Of a DNA stretch of 64,000 nt, positions 27,352-35,906 are shown one piece after another. Where the stretch lies: assembly GCA_902491345.1 (NCBI GenBank), contig CABUHI010000003.1, forward strand, positions 1 to 64,000, written 5' to 3'. The notes below the pieces were generated by a model that saw only the letters and a program-made list of their open reading frames with translations, was not told the DNA's origin and made no database searches. This DNA is from an uncultured Collinsella sp. (GTDB lineage: Bacteria > Actinomycetota > Coriobacteriia > Coriobacteriales > Coriobacteriaceae). Made by a program: the position numbers and the translations under genes. Within the stretch, counting starts at the first letter, position 1; every line of letters starts with the position of its first letter.

Positions 27352-28676
27352 GCTTGCAAACAAGGATTAAGGAAGCCGGTGCGGCTGCGGCGACAGTGCC
27401 TGTTGATGCGGGGCGCCACCGTGCCGTCAAGCGCCGCACCAAGCGCGCCGTGATGGACCGCATGGGCTATGACGAGGTGGCGCGTATCAGCGCATACATC
27501 GATCCGGTGCTCGCCCGCTCGGAATTGCGTCCTGCGGTGGAGGCAGCGCTCAACGTGGAGGAGGCGACCGACCTGGCGACGCCCGAGCGCGAGGCCATCA
27601 TCGACGAGATTTTGGACGACGTGGTGGGCTTGGGCCCACTGCAGCCGCTCATCGAGGACGACACCGTCACCGAGATCATGGTCAACGGTTGTCGCTCGGC
27701 TTTCTTTGAGCGCGGCGGCGTCTTATATCCCATCGAGCATGCGTTTGAGGATGACGAGCAGATCCGCGTGCTCATCGACCGCATCATCTCGCCGCTGGGC
27801 AGGCGCATCGACGAGCGCAGCCCCATCGTCAACGCACGCCTCAAGACGGGCTATCGCGTCAATGCGGTGATCCCGCCTGTGGCGATCGATGGACCGATCC
27901 TCACCATCCGCAAGTTCTCAGATCGCATTTGTTCGTTGGACGAGCTTGTGGGCCTGGGGTCGCTACCGCTTTGGTATGCACAACTGCTTTCGTGTGCGGT
28001 GTCGCTGCGTCAGGATTTGGCGGTTGCAGGTGGCACGGGGTCGGGCAAGACCACGCTGCTCAACGCGCTATCGTGCGAGATATCCACCGGCGAGCGCATC
28101 GTGACGATCGAGGATTCCGCCGAGCTCAAGTTTGCGCATCACCCGCATGTGGTTCGCCTGGAGGCGCGCGAGGCTTCAATTGAGGGCGAGGGCGCGGTGA
28201 CAATCCGCGACCTGGTGACCAACGCCCTGCGCATGCGTCCTGACCGTATTGTGGTGGGCGAGGTGCGCGGCGCGGAATGCTGCGACATGTTGCAGGCCAT
28301 GAACACCGGACATGATGGGTCGCTCACCACACTTCATGCGGGCACCGAACAGGAGACCGTGGTGCGTCTGACGCTGCTTGCGCGCTATGGCATCGATCTG
28401 CCGAGCGAGCTTATCGAGGAGCAGATCGCCATGGCGCTCGACGGCATCGTGATGTCCGAGCGCCATGCGGACGGCAGGCGTTTCGTGTCCTCCTATTCGG
28501 GGGTGCGACGCGGCGCGTCGGGCGGCGTGGAGCTTGAGCGCTACGTGACGTTCGATGCCGCCACGCGCACCTGGACACTCGATCGCGAGCCTCCGTTTAT
28601 CGCAGAGGGCCTGCGCTCGGGAACGCTCACGCAAGAGGAGGTGGACGAATGGAGATCGTTGTGCCCCTCGTCGTAG
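27348..28676 (+). CDS. cpaF: CpaF/TadA-type pilus assembly ATPase
   Basis: Secretion ATPase that drives assembly of the Flp pilus. The 442-residue protein has an N-terminal helical domain (LDDVVGLGPLQPLIED) and Walker A GGTGSGKTT at about 228-236. An Asp box and Walker B lie around RMRPDRIVVGEVRGAE, with the His box in GHDGSLTTLHAG. It overlaps cpaE by ATGA and overlaps the next gene by 28 bp. Confidence 0.95.
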   Translation: MSLQTRIKEAGAAAATVPVDAGRHRAVKRRTKRAVMDRMGYDEVARISAYIDPVLARSELRPAVEAALNVEEATDLATPEREAIIDEILDDVVGLGPLQPLIEDDTVTEIMVNGCRSAFFERGGVLYPIEHAFEDDEQIRVLIDRIISPLGRRIDERSPIVNARLKTGYRVNAVIPPVAIDGPILTIRKFSDRICSLDELVGLGSLPLWYAQLLSCAVSLRQDLAVAGGTGSGKTTLLNALSCEISTGERIVTIEDSAELKFAHHPHVVRLEAREASIEGEGAVTIRDLVTNALRMRPDRIVVGEVRGAECCDMLQAMNTGHDGSLTTLHAGTEQETVVRLTLLARYGIDLPSELIEEQIAMALDGIVMSERHADGRRFVSSYSGVRRGASGGVELERYVTFDAATRTWTLDREPPFIAEGLRSGTLTQEEVDEWRSLCPSS

Positions 28677-29575
28677 GGGGCTTAACGGGGCTTTCTGCCG
28701 CGGCGGCATGTGGGGCGGGGCCTCGTGCGTCGCGCGTGCCGCCGGCGGAGCTGGCCAGCCATGCGCTTGAGTCGGTGGTCGAGAAGCTGCCGCGCGAGTT
28801 GGCAGAAAACGACCTGCTAAAAAAGATCGCCCGCTCCTGGGCGGCGCTGGTTCCAGCACATCGCCTTGGCCTTGTTATCGAGGATGACGAGGCGCGCCTG
28901 GCATGCTTGCTGCTGTCGAGTGGCGTCTGCGGCATCGCCCTGACTGTCGTATCGCTGTCGCCTATCGGCTTTGTTCTGGGGCTGCTCGCGCCGTTTGGCG
29001 TAGGCGCCGCTCGCGACACCTTCGACCGTCGCCGCGAGCAACACGATGTGGAAGAAGCCATGCCCGAGGCCTTTACGGCGCTCTCCATGTCGCTCGCCTC
29101 GGGCCATTCGCTGGCCCAGGGCATGAGGTTTGTGGGAACTCACGCGCAAGAGCCGGTGCATACCGAGTTTTTGCGCGTGGCGGCGGCGATCGACTGCGGC
29201 GTCTCGGCGACTGATGCGCTGGATGACCTACTCAACCGTATCGATGCCCCCGGCCTTTCGCTTGTCACCTTGGCGCTCAAGGTGTCGCAGCGAACCGGTG
29301 CCCCGCTTGCCGACCTGTTATCCGAGGCGTCGAGCATGGTGGGGGAGCGCATTGAGCTCAAGCGCCGTTTGGACGTCAAGACATCGCAGGCTCGTATGTC
29401 GGCACACATGGTCTCGGCGATGCCGGCGGGTATGTGCGCGGTGCTGGCGCTGCTTTCGGCTGACTTTCGCCGCGGCCTTGCAACGCCGGCGGGTGCCGGT
29501 GCCGTGGTGCTGGGCCTTGCCCTCAACGCCGTCGCCCTGGTGGTCATCCGACGCATTATGCGGGTGGAGCTATGA
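28649..29575 (+). CDS. tadB: TadB-like inner-membrane platform protein
   Basis: A type II secretion F-domain protein that forms the Tad platform together with the next gene product. The 308 residues have an N-terminal hydrophobic segment, two helices around residues 85-120, then the F domain (EEAMPEAFTALSMSLASGHSLAQGM). A C-terminal membrane pair ends in VVIRRIM. GAGGAGG lies before the ATG, which is inside the end of cpaF. Confidence 0.87.
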   Translation: MEIVVPLVVGGLTGLSAAAACGAGPRASRVPPAELASHALESVVEKLPRELAENDLLKKIARSWAALVPAHRLGLVIEDDEARLACLLLSSGVCGIALTVVSLSPIGFVLGLLAPFGVGAARDTFDRRREQHDVEEAMPEAFTALSMSLASGHSLAQGMRFVGTHAQEPVHTEFLRVAAAIDCGVSATDALDDLLNRIDAPGLSLVTLALKVSQRTGAPLADLLSEASSMVGERIELKRRLDVKTSQARMSAHMVSAMPAGMCAVLALLSADFRRGLATPAGAGAVVLGLALNAVALVVIRRIMRVEL

Positions 29576-30213
29576 GCGCCCTGGTCGGGGCCGCGGCGTG
29601 CCTGTGCGCGTTCAGCGTGTTTGTCGCGACGGGGCTCAATCGTGCGGACGCACACAAGATCGTCCAGGCCTGCAAACGCGAGGCGCTGCTGGTTGTCGCG
29701 GCTGCCCGCTCGGTGACCGATGCCCTGGCAGCACGGTTGAAGGGCATGCTCGGCACGGGTGGTACGACGCAGGTGTCGCTTGGCGAGGTGTCCGAGATGA
29801 TCGACGTGGTGCGTCTGGGGCTTTCGGCTGGCCTTTCGTTCGATGCGGCGCTTGAGGTTTTTTGCGCCAATCGCCGATCGACGTTGGCGCTCCGCCTTGA
29901 GCGAGCCTGCATGGCGTGGCAGGTGGGCGTGGGGACGCGCGAGGACGAGCTTCTGGCGGCCGCGCGCGATCTAGATGTGCGGGCGCTCGAGACCTTTGCC
30001 ATCACAGCGGGGCAGGCGCTTGCCCTCGGTGCCCCGCTTGCCGAGACGCTGGCGGCCCAAAGTCGCGAGATTCGCGCGGCCCATCGCGCCGCGGTCGAGC
30101 GCGAGATCGAGCGCGCGCCGGTCAAGCTGCTGATTCCCACCGGCACGCTCATCTTGCCGGCGTTGCTTCTGTCCATATTGGGCCCGCTGCTGGGAGCAGG
30201 CGGGATGATGTAG
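29572..30213 (+). CDS. tadC: TadC-like inner-membrane platform protein
   Basis: Second type II secretion F-domain platform protein. The 213-residue protein has an N-terminal membrane segment. The F domain follows (LGEVSEMIDVVRLGLSAGLS, then TLALRLERACMAWQVG), with a C-terminal membrane helix (LILPALLLSILGPLLG). It is shorter than usual TadC (about 300 aa), with a single N-terminal segment. ATGA overlap with tadB indicates coupled translation. Confidence 0.85.
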   Translation: MSALVGAAACLCAFSVFVATGLNRADAHKIVQACKREALLVVAAARSVTDALAARLKGMLGTGGTTQVSLGEVSEMIDVVRLGLSAGLSFDAALEVFCANRRSTLALRLERACMAWQVGVGTREDELLAAARDLDVRALETFAITAGQALALGAPLAETLAAQSREIRAAHRAAVEREIERAPVKLLIPTGTLILPALLLSILGPLLGAGGMM

Positions 30214-30223
30214 GGAGGAATAC

Positions 30224-30457
30224 ATGAATACGATGACTGACGTTGTTGGCAAGGTTTGGAGCTGGGCGTCTTGCCAGTCAATTCACGCTCGCCAGCGTGC
30301 CGAGGAACTGCTGCGGGAGGAGAGCGCGCAGGGCACCACCGAGTACGCCATCCTGGTCGGTGTGCTCGTGGTGATTGCCATCATTGCCATCGTCGCATTT
30401 AAGGGCAAGGTCCAAGATCTATGGAGCGCTATCAGCGAGGGCATCAACAGCCTGTAG
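30224..30457 (+). CDS. flp: Flp-type major pilin precursor
   Basis: A 77-residue prepilin. A ~34-residue hydrophilic leader ends at REESA. The mature part then starts QGTTEYAILVGVLVV: Glu5 and Tyr6 of the processed Flp pilin, followed by a ~20-residue hydrophobic helix. Processing would need a TadV/CpaA peptidase, which is not in this window. It starts 10 nt after tadC with GGGAGG upstream. As the only very short Flp protein with EY it is the likely pilus subunit. Confidence 0.88.
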   Translation: MNTMTDVVGKVWSWASCQSIHARQRAEELLREESAQGTTEYAILVGVLVVIAIIAIVAFKGKVQDLWSAISEGINSL

Positions 30458-30984
30458 AGGGCGCCCGTCCCGTCGGCGCGTTGCTGGTGCTCGCCTGTGC
30501 GGTCGTGGCGGTGGCAGTGGCGGTTTGGGGGCTTAACGCGGCGCGGCAACAACGTTTAGGGGTTGCCGCGGATGCGGGCTCGGGTTCGGCTGCGACGTCT
30601 CAAAAAGACGATGCGCAAGACGCGGACGATGCGAATGCCGCCGTCACGGCACAAACGTTCTTGCAAGCACTCGACGAGCGAGCGGGCGCTGCAACGGGTT
30701 CGTCGGCAAACAATGCCGTCGCTGTTCGTCTCGCATGGTCCGAGTGCCGACCGATGACCGAAGCGGCGGCGGATATGCTGCGTGCCTATCGCGAAGTACC
30801 CACGGCACAACTTGCTCTGAGCGGCTATCTCGACATCAAGGGCAACGTGTGGGGCGCCATCGTGCGTGACGGACGCGGCTGGGTCGATATGGTGACGGTT
30901 GCCGCGGATGCTGGTGATACTTCGTGTCGCCTGCGCGTGGTCCGTCTGACCCCGCAGACAACGAACTCAAAGAAGGGGTCGTGA
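30421..30984 (+). CDS. membrane-anchored Tad-locus protein of unknown function
   Basis: I do not recognise this 187-residue protein. It has one membrane segment (about residues 18-40, VGALLVLACAVVAVAVAVWG). An Ala/Asp-rich linker and an external domain of ~110 residues with two Cys (CRPMTEAA, TSCRLRVV) follow and could form a disulfide. It starts inside the end of the flp gene (37-bp overlap) and ends 1 nt before the next pseudopilin, so it belongs to the pilus operon. It may be an accessory assembly factor. Confidence 0.7.
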   Translation: MERYQRGHQQPVEGARPVGALLVLACAVVAVAVAVWGLNAARQQRLGVAADAGSGSAATSQKDDAQDADDANAAVTAQTFLQALDERAGAATGSSANNAVAVRLAWSECRPMTEAAADMLRAYREVPTAQLALSGYLDIKGNVWGAIVRDGRGWVDMVTVAADAGDTSCRLRVVRLTPQTTNSKKGS

Positions 30985-30985
30985 A

Positions 30986-31204
30986 ATGCATGATGTCCTG
31001 CGTGAGGAATCTGCCCAGGCAACGGTCGAGTACGCCATCGTCACGGTGGCGCTGCTTTCCATCGTGCTGGCGATCGCGGGACTTTGGCGTGCTGGCACCG
31101 ATGGACGCTTGGCGGCGCTGGTTGAGCGGGCGGCATCCCATGGCGTTGCCTCGACGTCGGTTATCGACGCCGCTGCGGGCGCTAAGGACATCGCGTTGTA
31201 TTGA
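30986..31204 (+). CDS. Flp/TadE-like pseudopilin
   Basis: A 72-residue protein built like a minor pilin. A short leader MHDVLREESA precedes QATVEYAIVTVALLSIV, with Glu5/Tyr6 after a predicted cleavage between Ala and Gln, then one hydrophobic helix and a ~35-residue tail. It starts 1 nt after the preceding stop. It is more compact than TadE and probably a minor pilin. Confidence 0.78.
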   Translation: MHDVLREESAQATVEYAIVTVALLSIVLAIAGLWRAGTDGRLAALVERAASHGVASTSVIDAAAGAKDIALY

Positions 31205-31676
31205 TATCGCGCGCGAGGACTGGGCGCAGTCTACGGTCGAGGCCGCTTTTTTGCTGCCGACGTTTCTGACGCTCATCCTTCTCGCACTGCAACCGGTGTG
31301 CCTGCTTTATACGCGCGCGGTCATGGAGTCTGCCGCCGCCGAGACCGCGCGGCTCATGATCACGACGACGGCGGAGGACGACGATCTTAAGGAGTTCACC
31401 CGCCGCCGGCTTGCCGCAGTGCCCAACGTTTCGATCTTTCATGCCGGCGGGCCGTTGTCGTGGGATATTGAGCTTAGCCGGGCCGATGCGGGTGGCGTCT
31501 CGTCCGTGTCCGTTTCCGGCGAGGTCAAGCCGTTGCCTGTGATCGGTGCGTTTGCGCAGGCTATGGGTGGTACCGCCGAGGGTGGCTACGTTGAGCTCAA
31601 GGTCGATGTCTCGTATCAATCACGTCCCGAATGGCTGGAGGGAGATTATGATTCGTGGATTGCTGCATGGGATTAA
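31140..31676 (+). CDS. TadE-like pseudopilin, start uncertain
   Basis: A TadE-family minor pilin: EDWAQSTVEAAFLLPTF gives the processing-like site (Ala before QSTVE) and helix, then ~120 external residues. The domain begins at about 31209, right after the stop of the preceding gene at 31204. No ATG, GTG or TTG in this frame lies at the junction. The listed ATG at 31140 overlaps the preceding gene by 65 bp. An ATT at 31200, with AAGGA 12 nt upstream, is an unusual but well-placed alternative. It overlaps the next gene by 29 bp. Confidence 0.75.
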   Translation: MALPRRRLSTPLRALRTSRCIDIAREDWAQSTVEAAFLLPTFLTLILLALQPVCLLYTRAVMESAAAETARLMITTTAEDDDLKEFTRRRLAAVPNVSIFHAGGPLSWDIELSRADAGGVSSVSVSGEVKPLPVIGAFAQAMGGTAEGGYVELKVDVSYQSRPEWLEGDYDSWIAAWD

Positions 31677-33801
31677 GCGTTTCTGGTCTAGACGCGTTTT
31701 GACGCGCCGTCCGAGCTGCCATCGCAAGCGAGGCGGCTTTATGGGCCGCGCCGGTATCGACCTGTTTATCGAAGACGGTGCCTACACCACGCTTTCTTCT
31801 GCCGTGGTCATCCTAGTGGTGCTCACGTTGTTGTTTTCGTCGACCGCGGCGATATGGAGCATGTCGCGCGCGGGGGACACCCAGGTGGCGGCCGATAGCG
31901 GCGCGCTGGCGGGTGCCAACGTAGTGTCGTCCTATCACACGGCTGCCACGGTGGTTGATGCGAGCATCTTGAGTCTGGGGCTAGCGGGGTTTGCCACGAT
32001 CGGGACGGGCCTGGTCGCCATCCTCATCCCGGGTGCCGAACCAGTTGCCGGCAATATGGTCGACACCGGGATTGAGATCATTAAAACGCGCAACAAGTTT
32101 GCCAAAAGCGCATCGGAAGGCTTGCAGAAAATCGAGACGGCTCTGCCGTATCTGATTGCCGCGCGTGCCACGCAGGCGGTGTCGGCGCAGGATACCGATA
32201 GTGTGACCTATACCGGTACGGCGCTTGCCGTGCCCAGGACGTCCGAGTCGGATTTCGTTGCGCTCGAGGGTTCTGAGATCTCGACCGATGCCATTAAAGA
32301 CACATCGAAAGATCTGGAGCGCGCAGCAGATGAGCTGCAGAAGGCCTTGGAGGAGACGGCGAAAGCAAAAGAACGCGCCTGGCTTGCGGATTGCGGTGGA
32401 TCGGTTCCGGCTTCGGTCGGTAGCTGTTCATGCATGTGGGAACGTACGAGGAGTTTGGCAAAGCTCTCGGGTGAGCAGAACCCGCATTATGCCTCGAGCA
32501 TTTCGTGGGAGCCACAGGTGGCGCTCGACCGCGCGAAGACCTACTACCGTCAACGCCTGGCAGACGAAAAACCGCAGGGTTCAAGCGTCGAGACGAAGGC
32601 GGAGTCGGCGGCGCGCAAGGCGTTTTACACCTATGCGAGTACAGAGGTCAATCGTGCATATGTAACCGAGGACGGAGATGAAGTCGCTTCCTATATCCCG
32701 CTGTTGCCGCGCAACACTGACGAGGTGCGAGCGACGGAACTCTATACCGATACGGTGTGGCCAACCAGTGCCATCGATGGCAAGACGTATCTGCATTACG
32801 GAACGAGTTGCCCCAACTATAAGAAGGGGGCGCCATGCGGGCTGGCCTCGGTTGCTGCTTATGACGGGCAGGACAAATGCAATAGATGCCATTTTGGTGT
32901 TTCGTCGCTCGGTGCCGTTGCGGCTCCTTCGACTTCTATCGAAAACGGCTTTGAGTACCACTTTGATCGATTCAAAGAGGCTCTGGAAGACTACGTCGAA
33001 TGCCGCAACAAAGAACTCGAACTTGAGCGTCAGACCGAGGATGAGGCCGACCGTGCGGGCAATGCGTTTGACCAGGCCATTAAAGCGCTTTCCGGCGAGC
33101 GCCCGCGTATCGCCCCACCTGGCCGCAACGGCGTGGTCGCCTTTGCAGTTTCGGGTGACATTACCAGCCCCGATCAACTTAACTCCTCGTTTAACGCGGC
33201 AGTCAGGCTTGGCGATCGCGGTGCTATCTCTGCCGCGGTGCTGGCGCCCGATGAGGCGACGGCGCAAAACAACGTGCTTTCGCGATTTTTCTCGACATTG
33301 AAGGAACGCTCGGGCGGCGTTGCCGGCGTGCTCGACGGCGTCATGGATGTTTGGGGACGGCTACTCGTGGGATACGGAGACATCCAAGGTTCGGCCGACG
33401 AACTTATGGACGAGATGATTAAAGACCTAGGAGGGGGCAGCGGTGCGTTGGGCTCCATTGCATCGTGGCTCGGCGATACCGTTTCGGCGTCCGTGGCGGC
33501 GCTGGGTTTGGAACCGTGCGACTTGCGCCTGCGAAAGCCGGTGCTGACCGATTCCGCCAACGTCATTAAGAGTCCGGGGTCTGACATTGCGGGTCTCTCT
33601 CAAACGCAAGACAAACTGCGAAGTATTCCGTTGGGCGTGACCGATCCCAAGGCGCTTTGCGAGGCGTTGGAATATCAAGTCGAACGCACCATTAGCGGTA
33701 CGGTGTTCACACTTGCGGAGATTCCTCTGCCCGGCGGCGGCTCCATCCCGCTCACCGTCGATGTCGCCACGCTGGTTGGCGCTCTGGGCGGTGGGTCGTA
33801 A
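31648..33801 (+). CDS. large Tad-locus surface protein (TadG-like)
   Basis: A 717-residue protein with one N-terminal membrane helix (about residues 45-72, AVVILVVLTLLFSSTAAIWS). AADSGALAGAN follows, the pattern of the Tad_N segment in TadG proteins. The rest is external, with a coiled-coil-like stretch (near DTSKDLERAADELQKALEE), scattered Cys pairs (CGLASV, CNRCHFG, CGGS, CSCMW) and a hydrophobic C-terminus. The Cys-rich middle suggests disulfides or metal. I infer a pilus-associated minor component or adhesin. The start at 31648 has GGAGGGAG upstream. Confidence 0.72.
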   Translation: MIRGLLHGIKRFWSRRVLTRRPSCHRKRGGFMGRAGIDLFIEDGAYTTLSSAVVILVVLTLLFSSTAAIWSMSRAGDTQVAADSGALAGANVVSSYHTAATVVDASILSLGLAGFATIGTGLVAILIPGAEPVAGNMVDTGIEIIKTRNKFAKSASEGLQKIETALPYLIAARATQAVSAQDTDSVTYTGTALAVPRTSESDFVALEGSEISTDAIKDTSKDLERAADELQKALEETAKAKERAWLADCGGSVPASVGSCSCMWERTRSLAKLSGEQNPHYASSISWEPQVALDRAKTYYRQRLADEKPQGSSVETKAESAARKAFYTYASTEVNRAYVTEDGDEVASYIPLLPRNTDEVRATELYTDTVWPTSAIDGKTYLHYGTSCPNYKKGAPCGLASVAAYDGQDKCNRCHFGVSSLGAVAAPSTSIENGFEYHFDRFKEALEDYVECRNKELELERQTEDEADRAGNAFDQAIKALSGERPRIAPPGRNGVVAFAVSGDITSPDQLNSSFNAAVRLGDRGAISAAVLAPDEATAQNNVLSRFFSTLKERSGGVAGVLDGVMDVWGRLLVGYGDIQGSADELMDEMIKDLGGGSGALGSIASWLGDTVSASVAALGLEPCDLRLRKPVLTDSANVIKSPGSDIAGLSQTQDKLRSIPLGVTDPKALCEALEYQVERTISGTVFTLAEIPLPGGGSIPLTVDVATLVGALGGGS

Positions 33802-34277
33802 TGAGTATCCGCATGCGTCTGCGCGAGGAGCGCGCCCAAGCGACGGTTGAGATGGCAGTGGTTACGCCCGTTTTGCTGGTGCTGGCACTCATCGTGTACA
33901 ACGTCATGATCTTTGCCAGCGCTGTTGCGCGCTTCGACCGCGTGGTGCCCGACATCGTGTTGGCGCACGCCGTGGCGTCGGAGGGGGAGGGCGACGAAAG
34001 CTCTGCCGATGCCTCGGCGACGGTTCAGACTCAAATTCTGAATGCCATGGAAGGCTATGACTTGCAGATCGAAGTGTCGAGCGAGCAAGGCGCGGAGGCA
34101 TCGGATGGTGGCCTGCTCTCCCTATCCGGTACGTTTAGGACCTACACCTGCACCATGCACTATGAGCCGTGGCCGACTTCTCTCAGCATCGCTGGCGTTC
34201 CGCTGGGGGCGCCGACAACGTTGTCGCACGAGCGTGCGGTGACGGTCGATCCATGGCGTCCGGGGGTGGTCATGTGA
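33801..34277 (+). CDS. TadE-like pseudopilin
   Basis: A 158-residue minor pilin. The short basic leader MSIRMRLREERA is followed by QATVEMAVVTPVLLVLALIV, with the same A-Q-x-T-x-E arrangement as the other pilins of the locus, then ~110 external residues. It overlaps the preceding stop by TAATG, and its own stop overlaps the next start (GTGA). Confidence 0.8.
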   Translation: MSIRMRLREERAQATVEMAVVTPVLLVLALIVYNVMIFASAVARFDRVVPDIVLAHAVASEGEGDESSADASATVQTQILNAMEGYDLQIEVSSEQGAEASDGGLLSLSGTFRTYTCTMHYEPWPTSLSIAGVPLGAPTTLSHERAVTVDPWRPGVVM

Positions 34278-34633
34278 CCGCGGTCTCGTCCTACATCGTC
34301 TACGCGCGGGCACTCAATAGGCTGGGTTGGACGCCGGCCGAGTTTGTGGTGGCGGAGTCGTTTGTCGTGCGCCTGCGCGGCATGCTGGGACGGCGTCCGG
34401 TTGCCGCCAACGGCCTGCCGCTCGTCATGGCGTTTCCACGCTGCTCTTCGGTCCATACGTGTTTTATGGCCTATCCCATCGACATCGCCTTCATCGATCG
34501 CGACGGCAATATCCTCGCGCGCTACGAAAACGTCCGCCCTTGGCGCATGTGCTCCTGCCCCGGCGCCTGGGCCGTACTAGAGCGTCCTTCAATCATTGTT
34601 TCGACCCCTGCTCTCCAACGCGTGCCGGCTTAA
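34274..34633 (+). CDS. DUF192 family protein
   Basis: A 119-residue protein matching DUF192: RLRGMLGRRP, then MAFPRCSSVHTCFMAYPID and FIDRDGNI. The function of the family is unknown; many members are secreted and some sit beside pilus genes. No signal peptide is visible with the GTG start at 34274, which overlaps the preceding stop by GTGA. That overlap ties it to the pilus operon. It is the last gene of the Tad locus here. Confidence 0.82.
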   Translation: MTAVSSYIVYARALNRLGWTPAEFVVAESFVVRLRGMLGRRPVAANGLPLVMAFPRCSSVHTCFMAYPIDIAFIDRDGNILARYENVRPWRMCSCPGAWAVLERPSIIVSTPALQRVPA

Positions 34634-34691
34634 GAATTGGCGACAGTGGACTTTCGTCATACGAAATTGGGTAAGATGGAGGAGAAGATGC

Positions 34692-34958
34692 ATGGATGTT
34701 GAGATTCATCCCAACGCTAAAAAGCACCTGACGGAAAAGCAGGTGCTTAGCGCTTGGCTTGCGGTTACTGAGTGCATTCGTCGCGAGTCGAAGGACGAGC
34801 CGCCGAGATGGCTTGCGATTGGATGGCTCCCAGACGGACGAAGCGTGGAGCTTGTCGCGGTCGAGCTTGTCCGTGGGTGGCTTATCATTCATGCCTTGTC
34901 TCCAGTCCAGAAGAAATTTTGGCAGGAGATTGAACAGGCTCGGCAAAGGGGTCGATGA
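34692..34958 (+). CDS. putative BrnT-like toxin of a type II toxin-antitoxin pair
   Basis: An 88-residue protein. WLAIGWLPDGRSVELVAVEL followed by a hydrophobic strand and WQEIEQARQRGR resembles small RelE/BrnT-fold toxins, but the match is loose. It precedes and overlaps (ATGA) a ribbon-helix-helix gene, the gene order of BrnT/BrnA and similar systems. GGAGGAGAAG is upstream of the start. The alternative is a pair of hypothetical proteins unrelated to toxin-antitoxin function. Confidence 0.55.
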   Translation: MDVEIHPNAKKHLTEKQVLSAWLAVTECIRRESKDEPPRWLAIGWLPDGRSVELVAVELVRGWLIIHALSPVQKKFWQEIEQARQRGR

Positions 34959-35242
34959 TGGGCAAGACGTATACGGCCGCTAATGGTCAGGTTGTAACGG
35001 ATGAAATGATTGACGCGTGGTGCGAGTCGTACGAGCGCGGAGAGTTTCCGGATGGCGAACACACCGTTGGTGGGATCGTGCATGGACGGCCCCCGCTCTC
35101 AGGTGAGGGGACGGCAACGCTGTCGGTCAAGATTCCTCTGGGAATGAAGGAGGCCATTCGTCGACGGGCGGCTGCCGAGGGGATGACGCCAAGTGAGTTT
35201 GCCCGTGCGGCTCTGAGTGAAAAACTTCTTGCTGCCGGCTGA
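34955..35242 (+). CDS. ribbon-helix-helix (CopG-like) antitoxin candidate
   Basis: A 95-residue protein with an acidic N-terminus. Its C-terminal ribbon-helix-helix reads TATLSVKIPLGMKEAIRRRA then GMTPSEFARAALSEKL. Such proteins bind operator DNA and, as antitoxins, neutralise the partner. The first of two ATG codons overlaps the stop of the upstream gene; a second ATG follows immediately. The N-terminal region may be the toxin-binding part. It lies just upstream of tRNA-Phe, a common place for accessory genes. Confidence 0.7.
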   Translation: MMGKTYTAANGQVVTDEMIDAWCESYERGEFPDGEHTVGGIVHGRPPLSGEGTATLSVKIPLGMKEAIRRRAAAEGMTPSEFARAALSEKLLAAG

Positions 35243-35305
35243 TGCCTCTGACGTGCCGATTTATAGAACCGAGGCTGTGCTCAAAAACTTTTTTAAAATT
35301 CTCGG

Positions 35306-35333
35306 TTGACCGGAACGCGTCCTTGGTTATACT
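35306..35333 (+). promoter_or_regulatory. promoter of tRNA-Phe
   Basis: TTGACC, a 16-bp spacer and TATACT, preceded by an A/T tract (AAAAACTTTTTTAAAATT) like an UP element. Confidence 0.8.
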
Positions 35334-35365
35334 AATCAAGCCTTGAAACAAGGCACACCTCAAAT

Positions 35366-35420
<55 letters not shown>

Positions 35421-35438
<18 letters not shown>

Positions 35439-35669
35439 CCTTGAATTGACTAGGACCTCTGCAAAGGGGTCCTTTTCTTTTATGTAGCCCATGCACGGAA
35501 TCGAACCCCGTGAGGGCGCGGAGCTGAGGAAACGCGCAAGCGTTTTCCAGCGTAGCTCGCAAGGCGCGCAAGCGCCGCAGCGGTCCGTCCGCGCAGCGCG
35601 CGGACGCGATTCCCTTCCCCGCCACCTTGAATTGACTAGGACCTCTGCAAAGGGGTCCTTTTCTTTTAT
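35421..35669 (+). repeat. tRNA-Phe 3'-tail module
   Basis: A 63-bp stretch from the T-loop of tRNA-Phe through its terminator (35421-35483) is perfectly repeated at 35607-35669. Between the copies lies an antisense T-loop segment, GGAATCGAACCCC (35497-35509), the exact complement of the tRNA's T-arm. On the minus strand it continues 16 nt after the T-loop to ACA. Three hairpins follow (35527-35548, about 35561-35575, 35585-35604). Each copy ends in the terminator AGGACCTC-TGCAAAG-GGGTCCT-TTTC. The second copy is not a tRNA. Confidence 0.9.
35452..35481 (+). terminator. terminator of tRNA-Phe
   Basis: AGGACCTC pairs with GGGTCCT, followed by TTTTCTTTTA. It is duplicated 186 bp downstream with the tRNA 3' end. 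Confidence 0.8.
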
Positions 35670-35906
35670 TGAGGGCTCTGCGGAAATTGCGTCCCGGAAT
35701 TTGGCTTCAGAGTGGGATGCGCTTTCCGGCGCTTACTTCCGACGTGCGTGCACATCTCGGGCCCGCCCGCTCAGACATTCCTCCCGCTTTTGCGCCACTT
35801 TACAGACCGTTCGGTCGTCTGTCCGCATGCGCGGGTATACTCAAAACGATACTTTTCCTATGCAATACGATGCAGGCTCGGCCTGCACGATCCGAAGGGG
35901 GCAGTG

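Noticed and set aside
35712..35906. Longer N-terminus of the GH5-like protein
   Set aside because: The extra codons include promoter-like sequence (TATACT) and lack a ribosome binding site; family similarity begins at the ATG at 35907.
35670..35906. A gene between the tRNA-Phe module and the GH5-like gene
   Set aside because: I see no supported frame; it is a promoter region of under 300 bp.
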